From positions 1 through 64,000 of the IMG/VR virus record IMGVR_UViG_3300042319_000564: DNA of 64,000 nucleotides, one strand, 5' to 3'. Below the pieces are notes generated by a model, which saw only the letters and a list, made by a program, of their open reading frames with translations, searched no databases and was not told the origin of the DNA. A program made the translations under genes and the position numbers. This document shows positions 1-7,821 of the stretch, in pieces. The stretch comes from a virus. The stretch's first letter is position 1, and every line of letters starts with the position of its first letter.

Positions 1-600
1 CACATATCCTGGTTGTTGTTCATTAATATATTTTGGTATTTTGTTGTCTAAGAATCTGCTAGTGTGACCGACGATTTTATTCTTATAAGTGTAGGGAATT
101 ATTATTCTATTTGCGTAACGACCTTTTAGATTAGGTGTTATTAAGAACGGATACTCATTATAATTTATCCCCCTTGACTGCACATAATCAATGTACACTT
201 TGTGTAATGGATTATTTTCATCAATTAATTCACCTTCAGGTAATTCGTGATCCTTGAATTTGATTTTTATTTTAGTTTTCTTTTGAATTACTATATCAAG
301 TAAATCTTTTTGCTGTAAGCTTTCTAAACTCCACTTACCTATTTGTGTATCATCAATTCCACACCATAACAATAGTTGTTTTGTTTTATAGCTGATGCTT
401 CTACCTAATACAAAGTTACATTTGTATCCACAGTTAAAACAATGCATAGACCAGTTAGTTTGTCCGTCAAACTTAATACCACCTCGCATTCTGCGATCAG
501 GTTTGTGACCAAGATGACTACAACAGATAGCATTAAAGCTATGCCATCCACTAGTTGTTGTTTTTTTCTTGCCGGGAATTATAGATAAAATATCAAACAT
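1..600 (-). CDS. Zinc-finger DNA primase, 3' end cut by window
   Basis: Reading leftward from the ATG at 600-598, the frame stays open for 200 codons to the window edge, so the C-terminus is missing. About 25 residues in is a CCSHLGH stretch followed by CFNCGYK some 25 residues later. This is a C-x2-H...C-x2-C zinc finger of the CHC2 kind found at the N-terminus of phage primases, which read the template and start RNA primers for lagging-strand synthesis. A later segment (GRYANRIIIPY, then VGHTSRFLD) resembles the start of the TOPRIM-adjacent region in such proteins. A helicase-primase or a primase relic cannot be excluded because the catalytic part lies outside the window. Its place beside other replication genes fits. 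Confidence 0.7.
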   Translation of the reverse strand, partial: MFDILSIIPGKKKTTTSGWHSFNAICCSHLGHKPDRRMRGGIKFDGQTNWSMHCFNCGYKCNFVLGRSISYKTKQLLLWCGIDDTQIGKWSLESLQQKDLLDIVIQKKTKIKIKFKDHELPEGELIDENNPLHKVYIDYVQSRGINYNEYPFLITPNLKGRYANRIIIPYTYKNKIVGHTSRFLDNKIPKYINEQQPGYV

Positions 601-649
601 TAGTAATAGTATAACATACTACGACTGTAATATCAACAACTATGGTTGC

Positions 650-1339
650 TTATCTTACCAATATATTGGTTACTGCGCCGGAATTACTTTCAAATTGCAT
701 TCTGACGTACGGATGATATCCTTGAACCACATACCCTTTGGTATCAGCAACATTATCATATGTATCGGTTGTGATAGGATACCAATCTCCATCTACAATA
801 GTAGAGCCTTCAATAGCAATATTTCCATAATAATCAATATATTGTGCTTGTAGAGTTAATATAGGATTATTATTAGTAGAAATAACACTAGTGTAATATA
901 TTAAGTTACTATCACTATTTCCATTAGGGGAAGTGTTTGGGAAACTTTGTCCTGTAGGTATACTAACAGAGGCAGAAGGAATAAAGCTAGGTAACACACT
1001 ATTAACAATATTCAGATCACCACGTGCACCTGCATTTTGGTCAACAAATACAGGATAGTCAAACTCTCCTACTGGTATTTCTAGTGAATAATAACATTTT
1101 TGTGTATCAATATTTTCTATATCTGCTGGACCTATAATCAATGCGGCTATACCGGTTGCAGGTAATTGTAATGTTAATGCTTTTTGTAATAATACTGCTC
1201 CGCCGGTATAGTTAATAATCCTACATGTAATAGATTTACCAGTTATGTCTACCGGTTTTTGTTCCTGATTTAAGAACTGGAACTGTATTTGATTGTCTAC
1301 ACCTTTGTGTAGGGTCAGTGGTTTGGCATACTGAGGCAT
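650..1339 (-). CDS. Virion or baseplate protein, BppU-like N-terminus
   Basis: 229 aa. I chose the ATG at 1339 because AAGGAG lies five bases upstream; a longer frame to 1417 has no such site. The N-terminus (LTLHKGVDNQIQFQFLNQ, then PVDITGKSITCRI) matches the pattern of baseplate upper-protein N-terminal domains, which describe a beta sandwich used to attach phage appendages. The rest is rich in Ser, Thr, Asn and Ile with short beta-type segments, as in phage structural proteins. No signal peptide or catalytic motif is seen. It sits between the primase and the only plus-strand gene. Structural role is inferred; the exact position in the particle is unknown. Confidence 0.5.
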   Translation of the reverse strand: MPQYAKPLTLHKGVDNQIQFQFLNQEQKPVDITGKSITCRIINYTGGAVLLQKALTLQLPATGIAALIIGPADIENIDTQKCYYSLEIPVGEFDYPVFVDQNAGARGDLNIVNSVLPSFIPSASVSIPTGQSFPNTSPNGNSDSNLIYYTSVISTNNNPILTLQAQYIDYYGNIAIEGSTIVDGDWYPITTDTYDNVADTKGYVVQGYHPYVRMQFESNSGAVTNILVR

Positions 1340-1484
1340 ATAACTCCTTGGCGAATATCCTGATAATAATACAACAATCTGTCTTTGCGTATAAATGAAA
1401 ACTTGGGTTGAGTACACAAATGTAATCTCCTATTGTGTATTTAGTCATCCATATATATTAATTTATTAATGGTTTGGGAAGGGT

Positions 1485-1493
1485 GATAAATAT
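1485..1493 (+). promoter_or_regulatory. Late-promoter-like element for the plus-strand gene
   Basis: GATAAATAT on the plus strand, matching the (T/G)ATAAATA element found before many minus-strand late genes here. It lies 20 bases before the ATG at 1513. A single short match could occur by chance in AT-rich DNA. Confidence 0.4.
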
Positions 1494-1512
1494 ATCCGAG
1501 ACTATAATTTTA

Positions 1513-1893
1513 ATGATACAAAACGAGTTTTTTAAACGCCTAAGCGAAAATCACCCTTTCATAACCATTTGTTCCTACGCAAATCAGGATTATGTAGGAA
1601 TTGTCCAGAACCGAGACGATATTGTCACCACTATATACGATTACGGTGCTATAATAGACAATGATGTTAAAGAGAAATTCCTAGAACTAGGAGATGTTTG
1701 GTGGTGGGAATCTAACAGATTAATACCTATTAATCTATTTTTAAAAGACGAATGGACTATATTCAAGCCCTATATAAGAACTTTTAACAACAAAAGTCTC
1801 ACAATACTACATGGTCCTGTTTGTAGTATCATTGAATTAAACAAACGTAGAAGCAAACGCCGTAGCATTACACTAGTAAAACGATTACCCTAA
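1513..1893 (+). CDS. Conserved-looking phage protein, function unknown
   Basis: The only convincing plus-strand gene. From the ATG at 1513 it encodes 126 aa starting MIQNEFFKRL; a TTG 39 bases upstream in frame is possible but has no better ribosome site. The protein is a compact, soluble, mixed-charge sequence with a WWWE cluster near the middle, an HGPVCS segment and a basic tail (NKRRSKRRSITLVKRL). I do not recognise a named domain. Its end overlaps the end of the convergent mini-DnaE gene by 9 bases, so the two cannot be transcribed freely at once. A GATAAATAT element upstream suggests late expression. Confidence 0.7.
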   Translation: MIQNEFFKRLSENHPFITICSYANQDYVGIVQNRDDIVTTIYDYGAIIDNDVKEKFLELGDVWWWESNRLIPINLFLKDEWTIFKPYIRTFNNKSLTILHGPVCSIIELNKRRSKRRSITLVKRLP

Positions 1894-2448
1894 TAAGTTC
1901 ATATGGACTACAACCAATTGTGAATAGGCTAGGCTATGACTTTTCTTAAACACATATCCATCAGTTCCCTTATCCCACACAGTTTTAGCAATCTCACTCC
2001 ATCTTTCACCGATCAAATGCTTTTTACCAGGACGAATAACAGCTAAAAACATAGCTAATCTTGGGATACTATCTACTGGTTCTGGCATCTTTTGTAAATT
2101 GTAGAACTGATTATTCAAGTGAATCAACTTCTCTACAAATACAGGATCTTTTAATTTACTCCAATCAGGTTCATGCATTAACTCTATAAGATGTGCTTCA
2201 TTACGTACCTGACTATAAACGTGTACATTCAATAAATCTAATTTAAAATAGCCACGCTTTTCTGCCGCTGTATAATCAATACTTGCTATATTGTTTACTG
2301 GATCATACGGTACATCTGTAATATATACACCCGTAGCATGATTACGTATAGGCTTAACATTACGCATTGCCGCTCTTGTGTGAGGAATTAACTTTAATAA
2401 ATCATCTCTTGATCCGAAGTCAATGTCAATATCACTATCTATTCTCAT
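1885..2448 (-). CDS. Miniature DnaE-like (C-family polymerase) protein
   Basis: 187 aa, against about 1100 for bacterial DNA polymerase III alpha. Five DnaE landmarks appear in the right order: D-I-D-I-D-F (residues 6-11, equivalent to the paired catalytic aspartates D401 and D403 of E. coli DnaE), H-A-T-G-V (37-41, like HAGGV), F-K-L-D-L-L (68-73, like the KFDFLG segment with the third aspartate), A-V-I-R-P-G (136-141, like ALYRPGP), and K-K-S-H-S-L-A-Y (168-175, like FNKSHSAAY). The PHP, most of the fingers, the beta-binding and the C-terminal domains are absent. The ATG overlaps the stop of the upstream exonuclease gene (ATGA), so the two are translationally coupled. It may be a minimal polymerase, a nucleotide-binding regulator, or a relic under selection. 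The family match rests on my reading of motifs. Confidence 0.7.
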   Translation of the reverse strand: MRIDSDIDIDFGSRDDLLKLIPHTRAAMRNVKPIRNHATGVYITDVPYDPVNNIASIDYTAAEKRGYFKLDLLNVHVYSQVRNEAHLIELMHEPDWSKLKDPVFVEKLIHLNNQFYNLQKMPEPVDSIPRLAMFLAVIRPGKKHLIGERWSEIAKTVWDKGTDGYVFKKSHSLAYSQLVVVHMNLLG

Positions 2449-3008
2449 CTTGCTGGTGCTACCAATTCTGCTTTAATTAACTTAGTATACGCTTTTTGCA
2501 CTACAATAGCTTGTCTTTCGGCATCTTCTACTGCTTTGTGACTTGTGGTGTGACCACCGTCTTTAAGTTTTACACCCGTAATATCGTAAATAGTTCTAGT
2601 ATCTCTAATAGTCCAGAAAGGCCAGGGAATAGGATTAGGCTTGTTGCTTGTTTGTCTAAATGCATTTTCCATTACAACTACGTCAAAGCTCGCACCATTG
2701 CTCCAAACAGCATCACGATTCCAACAGAACTTATAAAGGGTCTCCATGCACTCTTTAAATGGCACACGTCCCCCGTCTCCCATAGCTTCTTCAAGTGCTT
2801 CAGGGCTCTGCTCACTCCACCATCGTAATGTGTCCTCATTAATACTCCTATTATAAATCTCTGTTTGATCCTCAACTGTAGGTCGTAATTCTAATCGTTC
2901 AACTACACCTTGACCTTTAGGATCAAACCTTACTGCGCCAATAGTTAAGATAACACAATCAGGTGTTGTATCTAAACTTTCAATATCTATCATAATGTGA
3001 TTTGCCAT
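2445..3008 (-). CDS. DEDD-family 3'-5' exonuclease
   Basis: 187 aa. The N-terminus has M-I-D-I-E-S (D8-x-E10), the metal-binding pair of ExoI. The middle has N-G-A-S-F-D, the ExoII N-x3-F-D pattern, and the C-terminal part has H-K-A-V-E-D-A, the ExoIII H-x4-D of the DEDDh type. The overall look is that of the Rv2179c/DexA-type 3'-5' exoribonuclease/exonuclease family. It would degrade single-stranded DNA or RNA ends or act in proofreading. Its stop overlaps the start of the mini-DnaE gene, which suggests a polymerase-exonuclease partnership like DnaE-DnaQ, but that is inference. Confidence 0.85.
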   Translation of the reverse strand: MANHIMIDIESLDTTPDCVILTIGAVRFDPKGQGVVERLELRPTVEDQTEIYNRSINEDTLRWWSEQSPEALEEAMGDGGRVPFKECMETLYKFCWNRDAVWSNGASFDVVVMENAFRQTSNKPNPIPWPFWTIRDTRTIYDITGVKLKDGGHTTSHKAVEDAERQAIVVQKAYTKLIKAELVAPAR

Positions 3009-3009
3009 A

Positions 3010-3369
3010 TTACGCCTGTAATGTTTTCCAAATATATTGTTTCTCTAAATAGTCCTGAAACTTTATTGCTTCAGATTCACTATTAAATACTACACCTTTG
3101 ATATCATACATATCTTCTAGGTATCTAGCATAGTCCCCGTTAACATCTTGTGCCCAAGTAAGTGCTGTAATCCACATAACATCTATTTCTCCACCACTAA
3201 GTACGCCGGACATTATTGCTATACCAACTTCGTAACTACCGATATCGGCAAACAACACAGCTAATAGTCTTTTCTTTGTATCAAACTGCCGGATACTCTG
3301 CCATTTAGGCCATGATACTAGAAATTTATTGTTTTGTACAGTGGTTATGGGAAAGGGTGTATTGTTCAT
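3010..3369 (-). CDS. Small hypothetical protein
   Basis: 119 aa. The ATG at 3369 overlaps the stop of the preceding gene (ATGA). The protein has a hydrophobic centre with several Gly and Ala residues (FADIGSYEVGIAIMSGVLSGG) but no clear transmembrane helix. The C-terminus ends in a segment on editing of exposed residues (SEAIKFQDYLEKQYIW) that is reminiscent of the FxLRW family upstream, though it lacks that exact ending. Function unknown. It is the last of a chain of overlapping small genes that feeds into the exonuclease gene one base downstream. Confidence 0.6.
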   Translation of the reverse strand: MNNTPFPITTVQNNKFLVSWPKWQSIRQFDTKKRLLAVLFADIGSYEVGIAIMSGVLSGGEIDVMWITALTWAQDVNGDYARYLEDMYDIKGVVFNSESEAIKFQDYLEKQYIWKTLQA

Positions 3370-3632
3370 TGGAATTTTAATAAAAATATTAGGTACTTCT
3401 TTTCGTCAACAATCTCATAACCATCTGTTATGTTACCATTAACTATGTTCATTCTTATACCATATTGTCCTATAAGGTAATCTTCAAAATCGTATGCGTC
3501 AAATTCTTTGTTCTGTGCCATATATTCTTTACGTACAAGTTTCAATGCCGCCCAATAATCCCATCGTTTTTTACGTTGTTCTATTAATGGATCATCGTCA
3601 TCGTAATCTTGTATTTTTGGAATTGATACCAT
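3366..3632 (-). CDS. Small protein of the FxLRW-tail family
   Basis: 88 aa. I place the start at the ATG at 3632, which overlaps the upstream gene's TGA (TGATG) and follows a GAGGTGG ribosome site; a GTG three codons upstream is in frame but poorly placed. The N-terminus is very acidic (DYDDDDPLIE). The C-terminus reads YLIFLLKFQ, a variant of the F-x-L-[RK]-[WF] ending shared by its neighbours. Function unknown. Confidence 0.65.
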   Translation of the reverse strand: MVSIPKIQDYDDDDPLIEQRKKRWDYWAALKLVRKEYMAQNKEFDAYDFEDYLIGQYGIRMNIVNGNITDGYEIVDEKKYLIFLLKFQ

Positions 3633-3874
3633 CAACTCCACCTCAACGTAAACATAATGTAATCTTTCTCATATCTAAACTTAAAGCTAACTTTATTTGT
3701 ATCAGTAACACACCATCTACTATGTCGTCTGTATTTGCCTACATTACTTACTAACCATTGTGTCATCTCATTGTATTTGTCAATGTGTTCTGCTCTAACT
3801 GAACATTCATACCATCCTGGCTTAGTATATGCCCAACCAAGTTTGTGGTCATAATGCTCATCTATTATTGCCAT
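3632..3874 (-). CDS. Small protein of the FxLRW-tail family
   Basis: 80 aa, rich in Trp, Tyr and His, ending MFTLRWS. The codons for L-R-W (TTG AGG TGG) are at the same time the Shine-Dalgarno sequence of the next gene, whose ATG overlaps this gene's TGA. The gene's own start lies inside the last codons of the gene before it (AGATGG), an overlap of 10 bases. Function unknown; a small RNA- or protein-binding fold is possible. Confidence 0.65.
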   Translation of the reverse strand: MAIIDEHYDHKLGWAYTKPGWYECSVRAEHIDKYNEMTQWLVSNVGKYRRHSRWCVTDTNKVSFKFRYEKDYIMFTLRWS

Positions 3875-4182
3875 CTAAGTAGAAACCATTCTAAATCTTT
3901 TTTGTCACGGAACCAAAACTTAGAATTATTCATATACCATCTCATGTCAGGTGTCCATACTCCGTCGTGTGCTGTAGGACCAAATGTTTCTACCATCCAT
4001 GCTTCCATTTCTTTCCATTTAACAATATTAATTGGTTGTACAGTCAAATACGGTTGACCATAAACCGTACCCTCGCTAAAGTCAAAAGAATTCCATCCTA
4101 ATGCAGACATTAACACCATTGCGTCAATATCTTTAGCCATTTGATCGGCTACTTGATTAATAATTTCTTCTGTTATATTCAT
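3865..4182 (-). CDS. Small protein of the FxLRW-tail family
   Basis: 105 aa. The start is the ATG at 4182, because GAGGTGGGG lies directly upstream; a GTG two codons earlier is inside that ribosome site. The N-terminal half is a predicted helix (ITEEIINQVADQMAKDIDAM); the C-terminal half has WKEMEAWMVETFG and ends WFLLRWQ. The W-x6-W-x2-E-x-F-G pattern is shared with the 65-aa neighbour (WNETCAWAVEHFG), showing that these genes are paralogues and do not only share a tail. Function unknown. Confidence 0.65.
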   Translation of the reverse strand: MNITEEIINQVADQMAKDIDAMVLMSALGWNSFDFSEGTVYGQPYLTVQPINIVKWKEMEAWMVETFGPTAHDGVWTPDMRWYMNNSKFWFRDKKDLEWFLLRWQ

Positions 4183-4394
4183 CCCCACCTCAACGTAAAA
4201 TAGCTAGCATTACTATCATTGTAAAAAGTAAATCTTGCATGTCGTTTCACAATAGGATCATGGCTAAAATTGTCATACTTCTCTTGGTAGTAAGCATAGT
4301 CAAAATCAACACCCTGAATATAACCCATGTTTCGTAACTCATGTCCTATTTCCATAGTTCTCTTAGCAGTAATATATAGGATAACATCAGCCAC
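4179..4394 (-). CDS. Small protein of the FxLRW-tail family, GTG start
   Basis: 71 aa, ending YFTLRWG. The start is a GTG at 4394 that follows AGATGGGGATAAT; the only nearby ATG is out of frame. Its final codons TTG AGG TGG GGA TGA supply both the LRWG tail and the ribosome site plus overlapping ATG of the next gene. Residues 1-40 form a likely helix-strand unit (TAKRTMEIGHELRNMGY). Function unknown. Confidence 0.6.
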   Translation of the reverse strand: MADVILYITAKRTMEIGHELRNMGYIQGVDFDYAYYQEKYDNFSHDPIVKRHARFTFYNDSNASYFTLRWG

Positions 4395-4395
4395 A

Positions 4396-4593
4396 TTATC
4401 CCCATCTTAACTCAAAATGGATAGCATCTTTCTCATCTACAAAATAAAAATCCATATAATTTTCTGTTGGATGTGTTGTATACTTATCACCTGGTAATCC
4501 AAAATGTTCTACCGCCCAAGCACAGGTTTCATTCCATGTAGGTATATCATGAAATGGTTGCCATGATATACGAACTCTAGTACCCGCCTGCAT
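4396..4593 (-). CDS. Small protein of the FxLRW-tail family
   Basis: 65 aa, ending HFELRWG preceded by VDEKDAI. The middle repeats the WNETCAWAVEHFG pattern seen in the 105-aa neighbour. The start overlaps the end of the zinc-finger gene by 17 bases. This is the first of four or five consecutive paralogues, so the set probably arose by tandem duplication. Function unknown. Confidence 0.65.
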   Translation of the reverse strand: MQAGTRVRISWQPFHDIPTWNETCAWAVEHFGLPGDKYTTHPTENYMDFYFVDEKDAIHFELRWG

Positions 4594-5275
4594 TTAGTAA
4601 TTCCTTAACTTGTTTAACATTTGCTGGATCACGATTAAACTTTAATGCCCATTGCTCTGGATTAATATAGTCCATAATCATCTTCTGCTGGTCATCACGT
4701 AATGTACTTAAGAACTGTACACCACTAGAACTTTGATATAACATCCATGGACTAATTCGTCCTCTGGCTATCTCATAACATATATTGTTTGGATTACCGT
4801 AACGTAAATAATCTCTGCTTTGAATCTTCTCTGCTTCAGCTTTTTCTATTGCTGTTTCAATGCTACGATGTATCGCATCTAATGGATCTTCAGTACGCAA
4901 ATATTCACATAAGAACTTTGTATAATTAGTATCTTGACGCCAGTTATCAATACGTATTGAATTCTTTAACAACCAATCACTAAATCTACTAACATTAATA
5001 CACTTAATTTCTACACAATATAGACCAAACTTAATGAACGCAAGATAATAAGGATTCTTAATGAATTCTTCATATGTACGATTCTTTGTTCCTGCAGTGT
5101 TCTTTTTATAGAACTGTAACCAAGCTTGAAAACCCACACGATTACCTTGACGGTCACGCTCTAACCATCTACGTTTAGTTTCACATATGTGTTTAAGTAC
5201 AGTACTCTCACGTTGAAAAGTAGCTTTACAAAACTCACACCCATACATTGATTTAGTTTCCTCGGTCTTTTTCAT
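4577..5275 (-). CDS. Zinc-finger phage protein, function unknown
   Basis: 232 aa. The N-terminus has a C2H2-type finger with a modified last ligand: Y-G-C-E-F-C (C13, C16) then HIC about 12 residues later, so the set is C-x2-C-x12-H-x-C. A basic stretch (ETKRRWLERDRQG) follows, suited to nucleic acid binding. The rest is helical with aromatic clusters. The position between the tiny-gene array and replication genes suggests a role in DNA or RNA transactions of the phage, but I cannot name it. The start codon lies inside the end of the upstream gene (23-base overlap). Confidence 0.75.
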   Translation of the reverse strand: MKKTEETKSMYGCEFCKATFQRESTVLKHICETKRRWLERDRQGNRVGFQAWLQFYKKNTAGTKNRTYEEFIKNPYYLAFIKFGLYCVEIKCINVSRFSDWLLKNSIRIDNWRQDTNYTKFLCEYLRTEDPLDAIHRSIETAIEKAEAEKIQSRDYLRYGNPNNICYEIARGRISPWMLYQSSSGVQFLSTLRDDQQKMIMDYINPEQWALKFNRDPANVKQVKELLNAGGY

Positions 5276-5843
5276 ATTCTTTAATATCTTCTTCAGTCAC
5301 CAATTGACTAAGAACTTCTATATCAGATTGTTTTAAGTTAGGGTATGTTTCTGCCAAATAACATTTACGCTTGTGTTCTTGTACAAATGCTTTAGCTATC
5401 TCATCAATATCATCACTATCTACCTTAGGATAAATCTTAGTGTAATATTCTTTAATCTCCTTGACTTTTGCAGGTTCTTTTAATGATGTTACTTTACTAC
5501 CTAAATGAGGTATCCACTGATGGAATTGTTTACCTAATCCAGGACTACTAGCACATAACATATACCATTGCAATTTAGGATGCTTCTGTACATATTCGTT
5601 GAACAAATGTTTATTAGCGTGATAATCTACACTACGCAAATAATAGCCCTGAACATCCCCTGAACCTTTAATAGCACTCATCCAATGTGTCATCATATAG
5701 GGAACAAACTTCTTTTGTTGTTCTTCTGTTAACCTATCATAATAACCATAGTCTTTCTTGTCCATAGCTGTAAGTGCATCAAACAAGTCAAAGTCTTGTG
5801 ATACGAATTTTTCATCAACAGGGGTACTCTTTTTAGTTGCCAT
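5253..5843 (-). CDS. Conserved phage protein, possible gp62-like clamp-loader subunit
   Basis: 196 aa, T4 gp62 being 187. The order of features resembles gp62 proteins: an N-terminal FDLFDALTAMDKK helix, then F-V-P-Y-M-M-T-H-W-M-S, a HANKHLFNEY helix, and a basic aromatic segment HPKLQWYML ending KQFHQW. In gp62 the matching parts are the PF/PYM-NR-LS motif, ANEMN and a KR-F-KW motif. The likeness is by pattern only and the partner gp44 is not in this window, so the call is tentative. The C-terminal 70 residues are charged helices. The gene abuts the one upstream by one base (TAATG). Confidence 0.45.
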   Translation of the reverse strand: MATKKSTPVDEKFVSQDFDLFDALTAMDKKDYGYYDRLTEEQQKKFVPYMMTHWMSAIKGSGDVQGYYLRSVDYHANKHLFNEYVQKHPKLQWYMLCASSPGLGKQFHQWIPHLGSKVTSLKEPAKVKEIKEYYTKIYPKVDSDDIDEIAKAFVQEHKRKCYLAETYPNLKQSDIEVLSQLVTEEDIKEYEKDRGN

Positions 5844-6343
5844 TAGAATGCCTGACTATAATCTACAATCTCACAGTTACGACTAATCTCTTTTACAAAG
5901 TAAACACATCTTGGTTTAGGTCCATCATCTAATGGCACACATAAGAACTGTCCATTCTTTAATCTAGGAGCATACCAGGTTACATCATGGTATATATCTA
6001 TAATCTCAATCGGCACAAAACTTGGACTGAATGAACTTAATGGATTAAATTCAAATGCATTGAAGCCTCTATCATTGATACTAGTTAAGGGTAATGTTTC
6101 TAAATCGCCGTGTTCTTGTTCACCAATTAGTATTTGCCAATCAACAGGCATTTTAATAGTACTGTTTCCTATCTTTAATACAAGTGCAGGACTGTTAAAT
6201 GATTCCAAAAAGATTAATGGGATATAATGATAATCTACGTTTTGTGGATTACTGTTGTCTAGTATCGCAAAACGCAGGTCATCAATTTCTTCGGGAAGTG
6301 TTTCTAGGTTATAGAATTCGTTTTCTAGGGTTAATATTCGCAT
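5843..6343 (-). CDS. Conserved hypothetical phage protein
   Basis: 166 aa, soluble, beta-rich, with many Leu-Pro turns and a C-terminal ending C-E-I-V-D-Y-S. There is no motif I can tie to a function. Its ATG at 6343 lies about seven bases from the -10 of a sigma70-type promoter, so its mRNA would begin at or near the start codon (leaderless). It is the first gene of the run that continues through the zinc-finger and FxLRW genes, and so may be the promoter-proximal gene of that operon. Confidence 0.65.
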   Translation of the reverse strand: MRILTLENEFYNLETLPEEIDDLRFAILDNSNPQNVDYHYIPLIFLESFNSPALVLKIGNSTIKMPVDWQILIGEQEHGDLETLPLTSINDRGFNAFEFNPLSSFSPSFVPIEIIDIYHDVTWYAPRLKNGQFLCVPLDDGPKPRCVYFVKEISRNCEIVDYSQAF

Positions 6344-6349
6344 GTTGTT

Positions 6350-6378
6350 ATTCTATCACATTCTTATCTATATGTCAA
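6350..6378 (-). promoter_or_regulatory. Sigma70-type promoter, leaderless start
   Basis: TTGACA at 6378-6373, 17-base spacer, TAGAAT at 6355-6350. The start codon at 6343 falls at the expected +1. Confidence 0.75.
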
Positions 6379-7821
6379 TTTTTCTACGTCAAACGGGTAA
6401 TTGGCCTCTTTATAAAAAGCCTTACGTTGAGTCAAATGCCGTTTAGCAAATTTACAACTACTGGTTATGTCGTAGATTTGTACATGGTCTTTATCTTCTG
6501 CTTTACGAATTCCTCTACCGATGCTTTGGATAACACGGACGAATGATTTTCCAGGTTCAATGAGAACCAGATTAAAAATCCTAGGTATGTTGATACCAAC
6601 AGCAGCCACACCATATGTTGCCACAATAATTTTATTACTTGCGGTTGCAACTTCGTCATATTCTTCTTTCCTTTCATTCATATTAGTAGCACCACTAACA
6701 AACACGCTACCGGGTAATCTACTGACAATCTCTTTTCCTGCATTCACCCTATCAACAAGGATCAATGTATTACCTGTATCATTAATACCGCTAATTAAAC
6801 TAGCTATCTTATCTAATCTTTCACTATCTTCTAGTAAATGTTTTAATTCGCTTTGATAGTTAGTAAACTCTTTACCATCTTGTAATTGCATAATGTTAAC
6901 GTGACAACGTGCTAGTACACCCTGATCTTGTAATTCACTTGCACTTAGTTTACCAATCACATTACCCAAACTTACATAGATGCTTTGTGCTTCAAACTTA
7001 GCTTTAGGAATAGTTCCTGTTAATCCCCAACGAATGGGCACTTTGCTGAATACTCCTGTAAGCAATGTTTTTAATGCATCTGCTTTAGCCATGTGTACTT
7101 CATCAACCATTACACACACTACACCTTCAATAAAGTCTCCGATCTCAACTTCTGCCTTACCTGCTTTTGTTTTCTTAAGCATATTGTTAAGACTTTGCCA
7201 GGTACAGATAGTATGTGTCTTATTGTATTCTTTACGATCACCGAAGTATACACCCACATCTAAACCTAGATTGATATAATCTGCTTCTGTTTGTGTTACT
7301 AATGACTTATTCGGAACGATGACAATACTACGACCATACTTCTCAACGCTATTAGATAGTGCGGCTGTCATCAATGTTTTGCCTGCACCAGTTGCAATTT
7401 CTTGTAGTGATTGAGGGTTCTCTAAGAAGTTATTAACAAGTTCAATTTGATAATCACGTAGTTCAACTGGAGTACCTTCTTTAGGATGACCTTTAGGCCA
7501 GTTCTTATGTTTGAATGTAGCCTCGGACACTTTGTCAAATGTAAAGGTTGTTGTGTAATCTCTTAAATCATCTAGCTCAATATCATATCCCGCATTGTCT
7601 AGGTAAGGAAGTATTTCAGGAAGTAGATTGATGTAAGTACTACCCGCTAAACTGAAATAGCTAACCTTACCATTCCATCTACCTAGTCTTACTGCAGGTA
7701 GATAACGTGCTCCGGGTATTTCGTACTCAAACATTTTCATCAGTGCTTTGCGCTCTGATAGTTCAAGTCCCTCTATTTTTACATTCACCTCGTCTTTGAC
7801 GATTATTTTACATTGTTTCAT
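6364..7821 (-). CDS. uvsW: UvsW-like superfamily 2 DNA helicase
   Basis: 485 aa, close to T4 UvsW (about 500). Motif I is G-A-G-K-T (145-149), motif II is D-E-V-H (240-243), motif III is L-T-G-T, and motif VI is Q-S-I-G-R-G-I-R. The first 100 residues form the small N-terminal substrate-binding part seen in UvsW (ARYLPAVRLGRWNGKVSYF). The enzyme unwinds branched DNA and R-loops, moves Holliday junctions, and in T4 helps switch from origin- to recombination-primed replication. It overlaps the start of the upstream gene product's end by 14 bases, so the two are probably expressed together. Confidence 0.93.
   Translation of the reverse strand: MKQCKIIVKDEVNVKIEGLELSERKALMKMFEYEIPGARYLPAVRLGRWNGKVSYFSLAGSTYINLLPEILPYLDNAGYDIELDDLRDYTTTFTFDKVSEATFKHKNWPKGHPKEGTPVELRDYQIELVNNFLENPQSLQEIATGAGKTLMTAALSNSVEKYGRSIVIVPNKSLVTQTEADYINLGLDVGVYFGDRKEYNKTHTICTWQSLNNMLKKTKAGKAEVEIGDFIEGVVCVMVDEVHMAKADALKTLLTGVFSKVPIRWGLTGTIPKAKFEAQSIYVSLGNVIGKLSASELQDQGVLARCHVNIMQLQDGKEFTNYQSELKHLLEDSERLDKIASLISGINDTGNTLILVDRVNAGKEIVSRLPGSVFVSGATNMNERKEEYDEVATASNKIIVATYGVAAVGINIPRIFNLVLIEPGKSFVRVIQSIGRGIRKAEDKDHVQIYDITSSCKFAKRHLTQRKAFYKEANYPFDVEKLTYR

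Noticed and set aside
1236-1448. 70-aa minus-strand frame beginning MTKYTIGDY upstream of the BppU-like gene
   Set aside because: It overlaps the better-supported gene by about 100 bases in another frame; no clear ribosome site, and the part inside that gene looks like noise.
5253-5843. Firm call as gp62 clamp-loader subunit
   Set aside because: Only pattern likeness; no gp44 in the window. Kept as a tentative annotation.
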